DNA from: Antedon mediterranea
Lineage: Eukaryota > Echinodermata > Crinoidea > Comatulida > Antedonidae
Length of the DNA: 64,000 bases
Assembly: GCF_964355755.1 (NCBI RefSeq)
Contig: NC_092673.1
Span: 18,669,001 to 18,733,000, forward strand
Direction: 5' to 3'
The translations under genes were made by a program, and so were the position numbers. Below are positions 28,701 through 43,700 of this stretch, one piece after another. Under the pieces are notes generated by a model. That model was not told the origin of the DNA and made no database searches. It saw nothing but the letters and a program-made list of their open reading frames with translations. The first letter of the stretch is position 1, and each line of letters starts with the position of its first letter.

Positions 28701-31700
28701 TAATGAACTAAAAAATCTATTTTTTTTATATATTTATTAATTAACAATTATTGACAATGGTCTAATTAATTGTAAATATGAAATAAAATGTGACAACTAC
28801 TAAACAACTAAAAAATGTTTATGTTAAAAAAATTAATAGAATCTGATTTTAATAAAAAATGATTATTAATTAATAATGTGCTCCTTCCCTTATCTTACAA
28901 AAAAATGCTTCTGTCAGTCTATCCAGCTAATTATGAACATGGCCTTAAAGAAATCCTTTTCCAACCTAGGATCTTTTTGTGGAAACATTTTGCCACAAAA
29001 TGAAGAGAAATGTACACAATTTTTTGTTAGTTTTCAAAATCTAAATTGTTTGAGTTATGCAATTTAAAAAAGAAAGGTAATATGAAATTATTCTTTTCAA
29101 ACTGAATGCTTTTAAGAAAAGTTCCGTCTCTTATCTTATGACTTTTTTGGAAAAATTATTTCTTGTTAAAATATAATATACTAGTAAGTGCTCACAGATG
29201 CTTCTCGAATACATAAACTTTGGTAAATAACTGAAAATTGCACTGTACACAAGGCAAATAAATACAGATATGATGGAATTTATGTAGTCAAATATAATTG
29301 TCATCCTGAGAATTACCTCAATTTTGTTTATTGCATGGTATTGTTCACCAAATTCCTGTCTTGGTACATTTGATGATGGGATGGTATAAGGCTTCATGAT
29401 ATGATATGATCTTCATCGAGGCAAATGATAAATTTGTTTTGATTGTCAATATAGTACACTGGTTTTCATTAGGTGTTAAAAATTAATAGCGAAAGTATGT
29501 ACCAACTTTCTCTACCATTGGGTAAAAATTATAGAAGTTGCACTTAATTTACTGAAATTTCCCATTACGTAAATTTATATATAAATTCATTAAACTGCTT
29601 ATTGGCCTCATATTTTTAATATCTGAACATTTGTTTGTACAATTTTATGAAATATGTATTTTATAACGTTCAAATTTTGTGATTGATATTGTACAGTAAT
29701 TAGATTTTAATGATTACTTACATTAAGTAATAGGCTAACAATCACTAGATCTGATCCATGGTAATATATTATATTTTGTTTTCATTTATCAATAATGATA
29801 ATTAGGATTTTATCACATTATTTAGCAGTAATTGTTGTTTGTATTAACAAAAAAACCCAATTTCACATAACGTCTGTTGTCAGTATTTATAAACTTCATG
29901 ATTATGATTCCTTTCCAGTCTGGTAACACTCTATTACATTCATATCTGAGGAATGTATATACTGCACCTACCTTAGGAATAGTGATGTGTCTCATTCAGC
30001 ATGGGGCACCAGTAGCATTGCAAAATAAGGTAAATGTACAGGGATTTGCTAGTGTAATAGGCTAACATTATATAGATCTGCTGAAGTAAACCATTTAATG
30101 AGAGAAAAAAGTAAGCACATTAACAAAAATCAAATTTGATTAAAACAAACCAAATAAAAAAATAACTAAATAGTTATATATGATTTATGATCTGATTTAA
30201 AGTGTACAGTTACCTATCATATAACATAAATCTTTAATTTTCTTAATGAACAAAAAAATCTATTTTTAAAATATATTCAGTTATTAATTAACAATTATTG
30301 ACAATGGTCTAATTAATTGTAAATATGAAATAAAATGCGACAACTACTAAACAACTAAAAATATTTATTAAAAAAAATAATAGAATCTGATTTTAATAAA
30401 AAATTATTATAAATTAAAAACCTGCTCCCTCTCTTACCTTACAAAAAATGCTTCTGTCAGTCTATCCAGCTAATTATGAACATGGCCTTTAAAGAAATCC
30501 TTTTCCAACCTAGGATCTTTTTGTGCAAACATTTTGCCACAAAATGAAGAGAAATGTAAACAATGTTTTGTTAGTTTTCAAAATCTAAATTGTTTGAGTA
30601 ATGCAATTTTAAAAAGAAAGTTAATATGAAATTATTCTTTTCAAACTGAATGCTTTTAAGAAAAGTTCCGTCTTTTATCTTATGACTTTTTTGAAAAAAT
30701 GAATTCTCGTTAAAATATAATAAACTAGTAAGTGCTCACAGAACTTTGGTAAAACTGAAAATTGTCTAAGTCACAGTGTACACAAAGCAAATGAATACAG
30801 ATATGTTGGAATTTATGTAGTCAAATATAATTGTCATCCTGAGAATTACCTTAATTTTGTTTATTACATGGTATTGTTCACCAAATTCCTGTCTTGGTAT
30901 ATTTGATGATGGGATGGTATTAGGCTTCATGATATGATATGATTTTCATTGAGGCAATATGGTTTAAACTAAATTTGTTATCGTTAATATCTAAATTAGC
31001 TTAATTATGACATTGGTTTCATTGGGTGTTAAAAATCAGTACCGGAAGTATGTACCAACTTTCTCTACCATTGAGTAAAAATTCTAGAAGTTGCACTTAA
31101 TTTACTGAAATTTCTCATTACCTCAATTTATATGTAAATTCATTTAACTGCTTATTGGCCTCATATTGTTAACATCTAAACATTTGTTTGTACAATTTTA
31201 TGAAATATGTATTTTATTAATGTTCAAATTTTGTGATTGATATTGTACAGTAAGTAGATTTTAATGATTACTTACATTAAGTAATAGCCTAACAATCACT
31301 AGATCTGATCCATGGTAATATATTATATTTTGTTTTCATTTATCGATAATGATAATTAGGATTTTATCACATTATTTAGCAGTAATTGTTGTTGTTTGTA
31401 TTAACAAAAAAAAAACAATTTGATTTCACATAATGTCTGTTGTCAGTATTTATATTACTTCATTATGATTCCTTTCCAGTATGGTGACACTCCATTACAT
31501 TCATATCTGGGGAGTGGATATACACCTACCTTAGAAATACTGACGTTTCTCATTCAGCATGGGGCACCAGTAGCATTGCAAAATAAGGTAAATGTACAGG
31601 AATTTGCTAGTGTAATAGGATAACATTATATAGATCTGCTGAAGTAAACCATTTAATGCGAGAACAAACCAAATAAAAAAATAACTAAATAGTTTATATG

Positions 31701-34700
31701 ATTTATGATAACTGATTAAAAGTGTACAGTTAGCTATTATATAACATAAATCTTTAATTTTCTTAATGAACAAATAATCAATTTTTTTTATATATTCAGT
31801 TATTAATTAACTATTATTGACAATGGTCTACTTCATTGTAAATATGAAATAAAATGCGACAACTACTAAACAACTAAAAATGTTTATGTTAAAAAAATTA
31901 ATAGAATCTGATTTTAATAAAAATTAATTATTAATTAATAACCTACTCCCTCCCTTACCTTATTACAAAAAATGCTTCTGTCAGTCTATCCAGCTAATTA
32001 TAAACATGACCTTAAACTACATCTTGAGATCCTTTTCCAACCTAGGATATTTTTGTGCAAACATTTTGCCACAAAAGGAAGAGAAATGTAAATAATATTT
32101 AGCCTTTTAGTTAGTGGTTTCCAAAATTTAAAATGTTTGAGCAATGCAATTTAAAAAAGAAAGCTAATATGAAATTATTCTTTTCAAACTGAATGCTTTA
32201 AGAACAGTTCCGTCTCTTATCTTATGACTTTTCGGGGAAAAATGACATTATTAAAGTTGCTATATAAAATTTGATACTAGTAAGTGTCAATAGATGGTTC
32301 TTAAATACATGACCTTTGGTAAATAACTGAAAATTGCACTGTACACAAGGCAAATAAATACAGATATGATGGAATTTATGTAGTCAAATATAATTGTCAT
32401 CCTGAGAATTACCTTAATTTTGTTTATTGCATGGTATTGTTCACCAAATTCCTGTCTTGGTACAATTGATGATGGGATGGTATAAGGCTTCATGATATGA
32501 TATGATCTTCATCGAGGCAAATGGTTTTTAAACTAAATTTGTTATCGTTAATATCTAACTTAACTTAATTATGATATTGGTTTCATTGGGTGTTAAAAAT
32601 CAGTACCGAAAGTATGTACCAACTTTCTCTACCATTGAGTATAAATTCTAGAAGTTGCACTTAATTTACTGAAATTTCTCATTACCTAAATTTATATGTA
32701 AATTCATTAAACTGCTTATTGGCCTCATATTGTTAACATCTAAACATTTGTTTGTACAATTTTTATGTATTTTATTAATGTTTACATTTTGTGATTGATA
32801 TTGTACAGTAAGTAGATTTTAATGATTACTTACATTAAGTAATAGCCTAACAATCACTAGATCTGATCCATGGTAATATATTATATTTTGTTTTCATTTA
32901 TCAATAATGATAATTAGGATTTTATCACATTATTTAGCAGTAATTGTTGTTTGTATTAACAAAAAAACCCAATTTCACATAATGTCTGTTGTCAGTATTT
33001 ATAAACTTCATTATGATTCCTTTCCAGGATGGTGACACTCCATTAAATTCATATCTGGGGAGTGTATATACACCTACCTTAGAAATAGTGACGTGTCTCA
33101 TTCAGCATGGGGCACCAGTAGCATTGCAAAATAAGGTAAATGTACAGGGATTTGCTAGTGTAATAAGCTAACATTATATAGATATGCTGTGGTAAACCAT
33201 TCAATGAGAGAAGCACATTAACAAAAATCAAATTTGATTAAAACAAACCAAATAAAAAAATAACTAAATAGTTATATATGATTTATGATAACTGATTTAA
33301 AGTGTACAGTTACCTATCATATAACATAAATCTTTAATTTTCTTAATGAACAATAAAATCTTTTTTTTTTTATATATTCAGTTATTAATTAACAATTATT
33401 GACAATGGTCTAATTAATTGTAAATATGAAATAAAATGGGACAACTACTAAACAACTAAAAAATGTTTATGATAAAAAAAATTAAAAGAATCTGATTTTA
33501 ATAAAAAATGATTATTAATTAATAATGTGCTCCTTCCCTTATCTTACAAAAAAAATGCTTCTGTCAGTCTATCTAGCTAATTATGAACATGGCCTTAAAC
33601 TACATCTGGAGATCCTTTTCCAACCTATGATCTTTTTGTGCAAACATTTTGCCACAAAATGAAGAGAAATGTACACAATGTTTTGTTTGTTTTCAAAATC
33701 TAAATTGTTTGAGTAATGCAATTTAAAAAGAAAGGTAATATGAAATTATTCTTTTCAAACTGAATGCTTTTAAGAAAAGTTCCGTCTCTTATCTTATGAC
33801 TTTTTTGAAAAAATGATTTCTTGTTAAAATATAATATACTAGTAAGTGCTCACAGATGCTTTTTGAATACATGAACTTTGGTAAATAACTGAAAATTGCA
33901 CTGTACACAAGGCATATAAATACAGATATGATGGAATTTATGTAGTCAAATATAATTGTCATCCTGAGAATTACCTTAATTTTGTTTATTGCATGGTATT
34001 GTTCACCAAATTCCTGTCTTGGTACAATTGATGATGGGATGGTACTGTATCAGGCTTCATGATATGATATGATCTTAATCGAGGCAAATGATAAATTTGT
34101 TTTGATCGTCAATATAGTACACTGGTTTTCATTACCGTATATTTCGGTATATAAGTCGCACTTTTGACACGCAAATTTGACCTCTAAATTAAGGGTGCGT
34201 CTTATACACCGAACATAAATGCCTCACCACACAGTGTACATATCGTCACCTCGTTGGCTAGGCTAGGCCTAGCTACAGTGTACTAACGTAACGGCAACCT
34301 GCTTCTGCCTAGTTTTCAAGGCATTTTAGCGTGATGTTATACTAAATATGATGAAAAGATTTGTTTATTATGGAGCTGTTTTAGGCGCTCCGAGAAAATT
34401 TCATTTGTAAACGTTTACGATTGGAATAGATAGTATTTATTTATAGTTATACGCACGATCGCCGACCGCCGTACCCCCAGCGCAAGCCCTTCTTGGCGGC
34501 CACATGTTGTACGGTATTCGACTAGTATATTCTCCAGGTGATTATAGCATGGACCTAGCGTACACACTTCTCGGATACATAGATACTAATCGAATACGAT
34601 TGTCCGTGAAAACGTGCGCCCTCTTGAAATGATCGAGCGAGGCTAGCCCACACACGTGCGTGTTACACACACGGTCATGCACTCGATGTTGCGGGTGCGA

Positions 34701-37700
34701 AACTCGTGAATAACAAGTTAGAAACAACTTGTTGAGGCTGGCCGCGGCCGAGCCTAGGTAAGAAAAAACCTAAATAAAGGACGCCGTTGTAGATATAACA
34801 AAATATATTATTACAATAAGATTGATTCCGGGATTGATTACAATATAAAAAAAACATTGTTTTGATGAAATATAAGGTGCGTCTTATACATCGACGATAC
34901 AAAAAACACCGTGGTTAGGATTCCGGCACCGGAACCCAACTGCCCAGCGTTAGGGAATCCGACACGCTATTGCGCATGCCCAGAGCGAGGTAATCGGCGA
35001 CTCTATACTATACCAATTCTTTGACTATACAGCGATGGATCATTTCATAGCTACGCCACACGGCGAACTAGCCTAGATGCCTACTAATGCGGGATCCACT
35101 AATCTAGGCTAGGGCTACCAGTTAGACGTGACCAGTGGGCCTATTTATTTTGTAATTAAAAAATGGTTGCTTCATTCATATATAAACTTTTCATATCATT
35201 ATGAATTATATAATTACATGACTAGTTTTATGATTTTTCATAACGCATTTAATATACTGTACATAACATGCAATCACAAGTTGATTTGTTGACGGCAGCC
35301 ACCGCGTGGATGTGAAAAAACTGTTCGGGAATTCGGGGTCGCAACGTTAAAAACAGCATTACGATTCTTAGATAGATACTGATTCTTATTAATATCATTA
35401 TAATTATTTTAACGCGTGGCGTAGTCGTATTTTAATTATTAATTCATGTATGGCATAGGCCAAGTTTCATCCATCTCTCGCTCGCGCAACGACTCGACTA
35501 TCTAGGCTACAGTAAATCCCTATAACACTCCGACTCTAGGTGTTGTGGTGTGTGGCACTATTAGTGCAAGCTATAATTCACTTCCCAGAGCTCTGGGCAT
35601 GAGCAATATCGTGTCGGATTCCCTAACGGTGGGCAGTTGAGTTCCGGTGCCGGAATCCTAACCACGGCGTACAAAAAATACCGATATTTTACTCTCAGTT
35701 AGGGGGTGCGTCTTATACACAGGTGCGACTTATACACCGAAATATACGGTAGGTGTTAAAAATTAGTACCGAAAGTATGTACCAACTTTCTCTTCCATTG
35801 AGTAAAAATTCTAGAAGTTGCACTTAATTTACTGAAATTTCCCATTACCTAAATTTATATGTAAATTCATTTAACTGCTTATTGGCCTCATACATTATGT
35901 TAACATCTAAACATTTGTTTGTACAATTTTATGAAATATGTATTTTATTAATGTCAAAATTTTGTGATTTGATATTGTACAGTAAGTAGATTTTAATGAT
36001 TACTTACATTAAGTAATAGGCTAACAATCACTAGATCTGATCCATGGTAATATATTATATTTTGTTTTCATTTATCGATAATGATATTTAGGATTTTATC
36101 ACATTATTTAGCAGTAATTGTTGTTGTTTGTATTAACAAAAAATACCAATTTCACATAATGTCTGTTGTCAGTATTTATAAACTTCATTATGATTCCTTT
36201 CCAGTCTGGTGACACTCTATTACATTCATATCTGGGGCGTGGAGACCCTACCTTAGAAATAGTGACGTGTCTCATTCAGCATGGGGTACCAGTAGCATTG
36301 CAAAATAAGGTAAATGTACAGGGATTTGCTAGTGTAATAGGCTAACATTATATAGATCTGCTGAAGTAAACCATTTAATGAGAGAAAAAAGTAAACACAT
36401 TAACAAAAATCAAATTTGATTAAAACAAACCAAATAAAAATAATAACTAAATAGTTATATATGATTTATGATAACTGATTTAAAGTGTACAGTTATCATA
36501 TAACATAAATCTTTAATTTTCTAAATGAACAAAAAAATCTATTTTTAAAATATATTCAGTTATTAATTAACAATTATTGACAATGGTCTAATTAATTGTA
36601 AATATGAAATAAATGCGATAACTACTAAACAACTAAAAATGTTTATTAAAAAAATTAATACAATCTGATTTTAATAAAAAATAATTATTAATTAAAAACC
36701 TGCTCCCTCCCTTACCTTACAAAAAATGCTTCTGTCAGACTATCCTGCTAATTATGAAAATGGCCTTAAAGAAATCCTTTTCCAACCTAGGATCTTTTTG
36801 TGCAAACATTTTGCCACAAAATGAAGAGAAATGTAAACAATGTTTTGTTAGTTTTCAAAATCTAAATTGTTTGAGTAATGCAATTTAAAAAAGAAAGGTA
36901 ATATGAAATTATTCTTTTCAAACTGAATGCTTTTAAGAAAAGTTCCGTCTCTTATCTTATGACTTTTTTGGAAAAATGATTTCTCGTTAAAATATAATAT
37001 ACTAGTAAGTGCTCACAGATGCTTTTTGAATACATGAACTTTGGTAAATAACTGAAAATTGCACTGTACACAAGGCAAATAAATACAGATATGATGGAAT
37101 TTATGTAGTCAAATATAATTGTCATCTTGAGAATCTATATATAAATTTACGTAAGGGCAAAATTCGGTAAATCGCGCCTTACTTCTAGAATTTTTACTCG
37201 ATGGTATATAAAGTTGGTTCGTACTTTCGGTACTGATTTTAACCACCTGATGTAACCCTGTTTACTAATTAAATTAAGTTAGATAATTAGTTATTGACGA
37301 TTAAAACGAATTTAGGTTCAACGATTTGCCCCAAATAGGGGTGTTTTCCGATCGTGGTATACACTGTCTAATGGATGTCCATCTTGAAAAATACCCGCCA
37401 CAAAAATGCGAGGAGGCTTCGCATTTTCCTATCTCCTCCTACGATAATTTTTTTTAATAGCTGAAAACTGGTTGAACAGCTAGAGTACAGCATCATAATG
37501 TTGAAGACGGGCCGATTTTCTTTAAAAAATACTATTTTGATAGATTTAATATACGATTATACAAATGTATTGATTTGCGATGAATGGAACATCCCAATCT
37601 CTCAGTCTGCCAGAGTTTGGTTTAACACAAGTAGGTAGATTTATGAGCCCTTGGTTTAACACATACGGTAGGTAAATATATGGGCCCTTTGAGAATAAAC

Positions 37701-40700
37701 TTGAGCAATACTGTAAATACCTATTAACTATTTTTTTTCTTTTTTTTTCTTACTGTGAATGTTCGTACTGTTGGATGTAATATAAAAATATATACAAATA
37801 AACGTTATTACTGAGATTGTGGATAGGCTCTACTGTTAGATATATAAACACATTATTATATACACATAAACTTTATACTGACAGTTCTTTCTCAACGTTT
37901 GTATTAATTAATAATTACCAACAATATAAACGTCGTAGTGGTGTATCGTGACATGTACTTTAATATTTCAATCGATTATGACAGTGACAGTTTTAACAAG
38001 GTATTAAATCGCAAATGTTTTACTGTATTTAGAGGTATATTATTTATAGGCGTATAAAACATGAAAAAAATATTTCGTTACTGAGTGGATAAAGAATATA
38101 TTTAAAAATTGTTCCTCTTTGCACCTATCCGCTTTCCCATCCCTCAACCCTAATGTTACATAAAAAACACAAATTGGGTTTCTTTAAATGAGTCCAAATC
38201 AAAAATTTGGACTCATTTTGTGATAAGTTTCTCCTTCGGAAGTAATTCCCAGGGTGCTAATTTTAGTTGACTACATAAATCATTGTGTCTATTTATACGT
38301 TTCTGTATACGACAATTATAGTATATTATAGTCCTGCGGAACGTACTTTGAAATCGCCAGTTTTGTTACGCTGAAGTTTCTGTGTATTCGAGAACCATCT
38401 GTACCATCTAGTTACCTTAATTTTGTTTATTATATGGTATTGTTCACCAGTTCCTGTCTTGGTACATTTGATGATGGGATGGTATAAGGCTTCATGATAT
38501 GATATGATCTTCATCGAGGCAAATGATAAATTTGTTTTGATCGTCAATATAGTACACTGGTTTTCATTAGGTGTTAAAAATTAGTACCGAAAGTATGTAC
38601 CAACTTTCTCTACCATTGGGTAAAAATTATAGAAGTTGCACTTAATTTACTGAAATTTAATTCCCATTACGTAAATTTATATATAAATTCATTAAACTGC
38701 TTATTGGCCTCATATTTTTAATATCTGAACATTTGTTTGTACAATTTTATGCAATATGTATTTTATAACGTTCAAATTTTGTGATTGATATTGTACAGTA
38801 ATTAGATTTTGATGATTACTTACATAAGTAATAGGCTAACAATCACTAGATCTGATCCATGGTAATATATTATATTTTGTTTTCATTTATCAATAATGAT
38901 AATTAGGATTTTATCACTTTATTTAGCAGTAATTGTTGTTGTTTGTATTAACATAAAAAACAATTTCACATAATGTCTGTTGTCAGTATTTATAAACTTC
39001 ATTATGATTCCTTTCCAGAATGGTGACACTCTATTACATTTATATGTGAGGAGTTTTCATTGGGTGTTAAAAATCAGTACCGAAAGTATTTACCAACTTT
39101 CTCTACCATTGAGTAAAAAATTCTAGAAGTTGCACTTAATTTACTGAAATTTCCCATTGCCTAAAATTCATTAAACTGTTTATTGGCCTCATATTTTTAT
39201 TTGCTGAACATTTGTTTGTACAATTTTATGAAATATGTATTTTATTAATGTTCAAATTTTGTGATTGATATTGTACAGTAAGTAGATTTTAATGATTACT
39301 TACATTAAGTAAATAACAATCACTAGATCTGCTCAATGCTAAGATATTCTATTTTGTTCTCATTTATCAATAGTCGACAATTATGATTATTGACCACATT
39401 ATTTAGCAGTAATTTTTGCTATGGTTTGGGTTGACAAAGAAAACCCAAATTCACATAATGTTTGTTGTCAGTATTATACACCAGCAACATTGCAAATAAG
39501 GTAATGTACAGGGATTATACAGGGATATTTCATTTGTTTCTGGATAGTATCCAAATATTATTTGCTTTGAAAGTTTATATTAAAACTATTTGTTGTTTTA
39601 TATTATGGCTCAAACATTTTAACACATCTACCTACTGTTCCAAAGTAAACTTTTATTCAATTTATCTCTCTCTCTCTCTTCCATCTTTCAATGTTGAAGG
39701 AGGTAGGCTTAAACAGTAACACTCAAGTTTTTGTTTGGATACAGGAGTTATAATTGGCGCACTGTACAAGTTGATGTCATTTATTGGCAAATAGTAATTT
39801 CTATTCACGTCCTAATTTATGTTAAAAAATAGTAAATCTATGTGTTATCACGTGATGCTCTTTCATCCAATCTCTAGATGGTAAATGTTTGAGCCATGAC
39901 ATAATACTGTATGTATGTGATGCGTAATTAAAGTGTGTTATATTGTATATCAATAATTTCTCAAAACTACTAATAACTAAACCCATTTTTTTAATAGGAT
40001 GGAAATACACCTGTCTCAGTTTTAGAAAATAACGGGTGGATAAGGGACCAGGGTAAAACTGAAATTTTAAACTTCTTTAAAAGTAAGTGAAATTTTAATT
40101 ATTAAAATTTTGGAATCAACTAGTTTTCATTACAAACGATAAAGATTTGATTTCTTGTCCCAAATGAAGAAGAATGCCCATATCAAAACTAGAAAATTAG
40201 CATTTATGATATCATTCACATGTTCAGATGGCAATAGATTAAATAATCCACTGGGATTGTAGTATACATGGAAGTTGTGATATGTTGCAAGATGTAAAAA
40301 CCTTATTTTTTATGATTTGAAAATTGCAAATAAATTAGGAAAATTATTTTGCCATTACGATAAAAATACACAAAAATGCAAACTTTAAAATTCCTTTGAA
40401 TTAACAATATTGAATAAATTAGGCCACACTTTTTTTTTTATGGAACGTCATTTTTCACATCAAATCAATCTCTTTATTCATCAATACATCAAAACAATTA
40501 TACATAAACAAAATAAAGATGTGAAGATGAAAGGGACCTCCAAGAAACCCAAAGGGACTTGTGATAAAAGGCCCACTATAAGCTAGTTACAAAAAAGACA
40601 TACAAAAAATAAATTAATAAAATTAATAAAAAATCCAGTATAGACAAATACACGGGATGCGCATTGTTAAGGAATATTTGAACTTTATTAATTGCATATA

Positions 40701-43700
40701 AATGTAAATGTATATTTTTTTTTTAATGTAATCTATTTTATATATACCGTAATGGTAATATTTAAAATATGTATTCGCAATCGAGGCAAACAATTTACGA
40801 TAGGAGGAGATAAATATTGAATTTAACAAGGCCATATAGATGGCTGCAGTCGCTTGCTCAAGTTAGTGTTTACCAACCGACCGACATTGTGAGTTGTAGA
40901 GTGGCGTTGCACATGACTAAAAATCTAATTTTCTTGTTAATCCCATTTTTTGTTTCCACAATGAATGAATTTTCTTCACATACTTTTAAGCCAGATTAAG
41001 AATACTATTTCTCTGTATGTAAAATTAAGCATCATACATAATGTATTTTACCTTGGCTCCTATAATTGTATTATCTTACGACTTACCTCCCATGCAAATA
41101 GGCACAAAATAATAAGTAATATTTGAGCATAAACGCTTAAATTATTGTAAAAGTTGTTATAAATTAATGAGCTTTCAGTAGAGTACTTACACACAGAATA
41201 ATAGAATATAAAGTTTTATACTTATAAGGTTTCCTTCCACACATACTATGTTTTATTAATTATTATCTTACATGTTTATATAATTATTATTATATGTATT
41301 TTTAATATGTGTGGAGAATATTTATTCAATATCTATTGAATATTGCATAAACAAATTGAATTGAATTGCAAATATTTATCCTTGGCTTGGTGTAGGCCTA
41401 CTAAAAAAGGTTGAGAATACAGAACCAAAACTGATAGTAATGTATGACAAAGTGAACAAACTTTTATAGTCTAAGGAACTTTCTTAGCCAATACATACAA
41501 GATTAAACCATTAGGTAAGAGTTCAAAATCTATTTCAAAGACCCATCCCTATAATTTTCGACTTTTTGTAAAAATAATGCAATATTACTTTAAAAACATT
41601 AAAACAGGTTATTCCTTGTCTTAGATGTACGTTTTATGGTAAATTATGATAAAATGAAAGAAACAATGCACTACCTAAGTAGCTCGCAGTTTATTTATTA
41701 TTATAAAGTTGATTAAAATCATTAATAAACTTATATTAGTTTTCAACTTTCTGATCGTACCAGACGTAGCCATAGCCAGTGGAACAAAGCAAATCATTAA
41801 CTTGTTTAGCCCAACAATGTTCATTTCTATTAGTTTTTCTTAGTTGAAACATGTAACGTTTAAAAGGAAATCTATTTTGATCCATTTCAATGATTTGTAA
41901 CCAATAATGAATAATAGAAATAAAGCAATCAATGTTTAAGGATAGTCTGCCTAATTCTGATTTGACAGCCACGCTGGATGCGCTGTTTCCAATGCCTAAA
42001 ATAAATCTTGAAAAACGTGTCCGTAAATGATCAATTGGTGATAAATTCGAAAATCCCCATGTCTCCCGTAAATTAAAATTGGTAAAACTTTGTCAAAAAT
42101 GTGTTTCCATATATTCTCTGGTAGGTATTTTGTTTTGCTATTAATTGATTGTAAATAGTTACCATACGTTGTTTGCTTTTTGACAATTGTGTTCAATTGT
42201 GTTATTCCACTGACCATTTGAATTGAAAACCACTTCCAAGTAAGTATACGATTTAACAACTTCCATTTTAATGTTTATGTAATACCATTTTTCATATTTC
42301 CTTAATTTTTCACCTTTTTTAAATACCATTATTTTTTATTTGTTTACATTTACACTAAGACCCCATATGTCACAAAATATTTCCAATATAATTATTAAAT
42401 TTTGTAAGCCTTTACTGTGTCTGCAAATAGTAATAAATCAGCAGCATATAGCAGATGGTTTATAAAGCAATCCGGCTCGAGTTATCTTTATTGTGTTTTG
42501 ACAAACAGGTATAAAAACAAAATTGATTTCTGGTCATAAAACAGAATATAAATAAAAACATTCAAAAAGTTCAAAGCATATTGAAAACTTACGATAGATG
42601 TTTTTAATCGCATTTCCTACTGCCTCATTCTGAATCATACCAGTTATTCATTTCAGAATTACTTTATTTGCACTTTACCCATTGAAACCATGCTAATCAA
42701 CCATATGTTGCTATAATTTCAACGATTTAGATTCAGGATCGCTGTCAAAAAATGTTGCATTTACGTCTATATGTTTGGATGAGTTTGAGTTCCACAATTT
42801 TTTTTGGACATAATTTAAATTAATAACTGTAGTTGTTAACTGTATACATTGTAGTTAAAAATATACATTATTATTATAGTATATTTAGAATGAATGATTG
42901 CTTGTACACAGTCACCCACAAGTGTTTGTAAGGCTTTGTATCACACAGAGCCTTATATAACCTTATACCATTGAAAAAAAAAAGCTATGACTTTTAATAT
43001 AGTGTTTTTTATGAAAATATATAATATGTAATATTTTTGTTTTGTGCATTTTTTTAGATTTACCAAGTACTGTTGATGAGCAATTTCAAACACAATTTCA
43101 GAAACAGACAAGTGACGAACAGAAAACAAAACTTCTTAAGCCAGAGAGTGGTAAGTTTAAGAATAAGAGCTGCTGTATGTTTTATGATTGTATCTATATA
43201 TAATTTAACAGAATTGTGATTAAAATGGGATTTCAGTAAAGAGAGAATTAGACGCTAATGTTATTTAAAAAATCATTTCTGAGCAGTACTGTAAAAAGGC
43301 GAAAAAGGGTGCAACTGATAACAAATAACAAATGGAGAGATTTTATTTATCATAAATAACAGTTGATTGTTTCCATTTAAAATACTGTAATAATGGAATG
43401 AAGCTAGTTTGCAGATTTATGTGGCATGCTTGCTTGATTTTTGCTTGATTGTTGATTTTTAGGTTATAATTATGCATTATCATGCGATCACGCGATCTAC
43501 GCGCGATTTAACGAAATCACGTTTGTAATCGTATCTTCACAAGCATGAATCACTTTTAAACAAAATTTGGTACTCATAAATTTCAGGTCATTATTTCATC
43601 ATATGACAATACAATTACGTGCGTAGCGCATATAACGCATGCGTACGCGCGCTTAAAATTTCCAAAATCGTCAACATTTATTTTCAATGAAATTAGAGTA

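Larger units (their letters stand above)
15590..39510 (+). repeat. Tandem array of about 1.55 kb ankyrin-exon units
   Basis: Landmarks such as aaaaatgcttctgtcagtct, gaatgcttttaagaaaagtt, taatgattacttacattaag and the ankyrin exon recur in fixed order. Clean spacing between exons is 1534, 1561 and 1548 bp (28385, 29919, 31480, 33028); larger gaps return to about 1.55 kb when the inserted elements are subtracted. Region 17160-18400 holds extra partial units without an exon. The 3' edge at 39019-39510 is decayed. Confidence 0.9.

Noticed and set aside
19789-29067. Plus-strand 63-codon ORFs starting MCSFPYLTKK in two units
   Set aside because: Intronic sequence that is open in two near-identical units and broken in the others.
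15844-32493. Minus-strand 68-88 codon hydrophobic ORFs (start MKP, middle MTIIFDYINSIISVFICLVY) in several units
   Set aside because: They recur only because the units are recent duplicates; several units have lost the frame, and the sequence lies in introns. A conserved antisense peptide cannot be excluded but is not supported.
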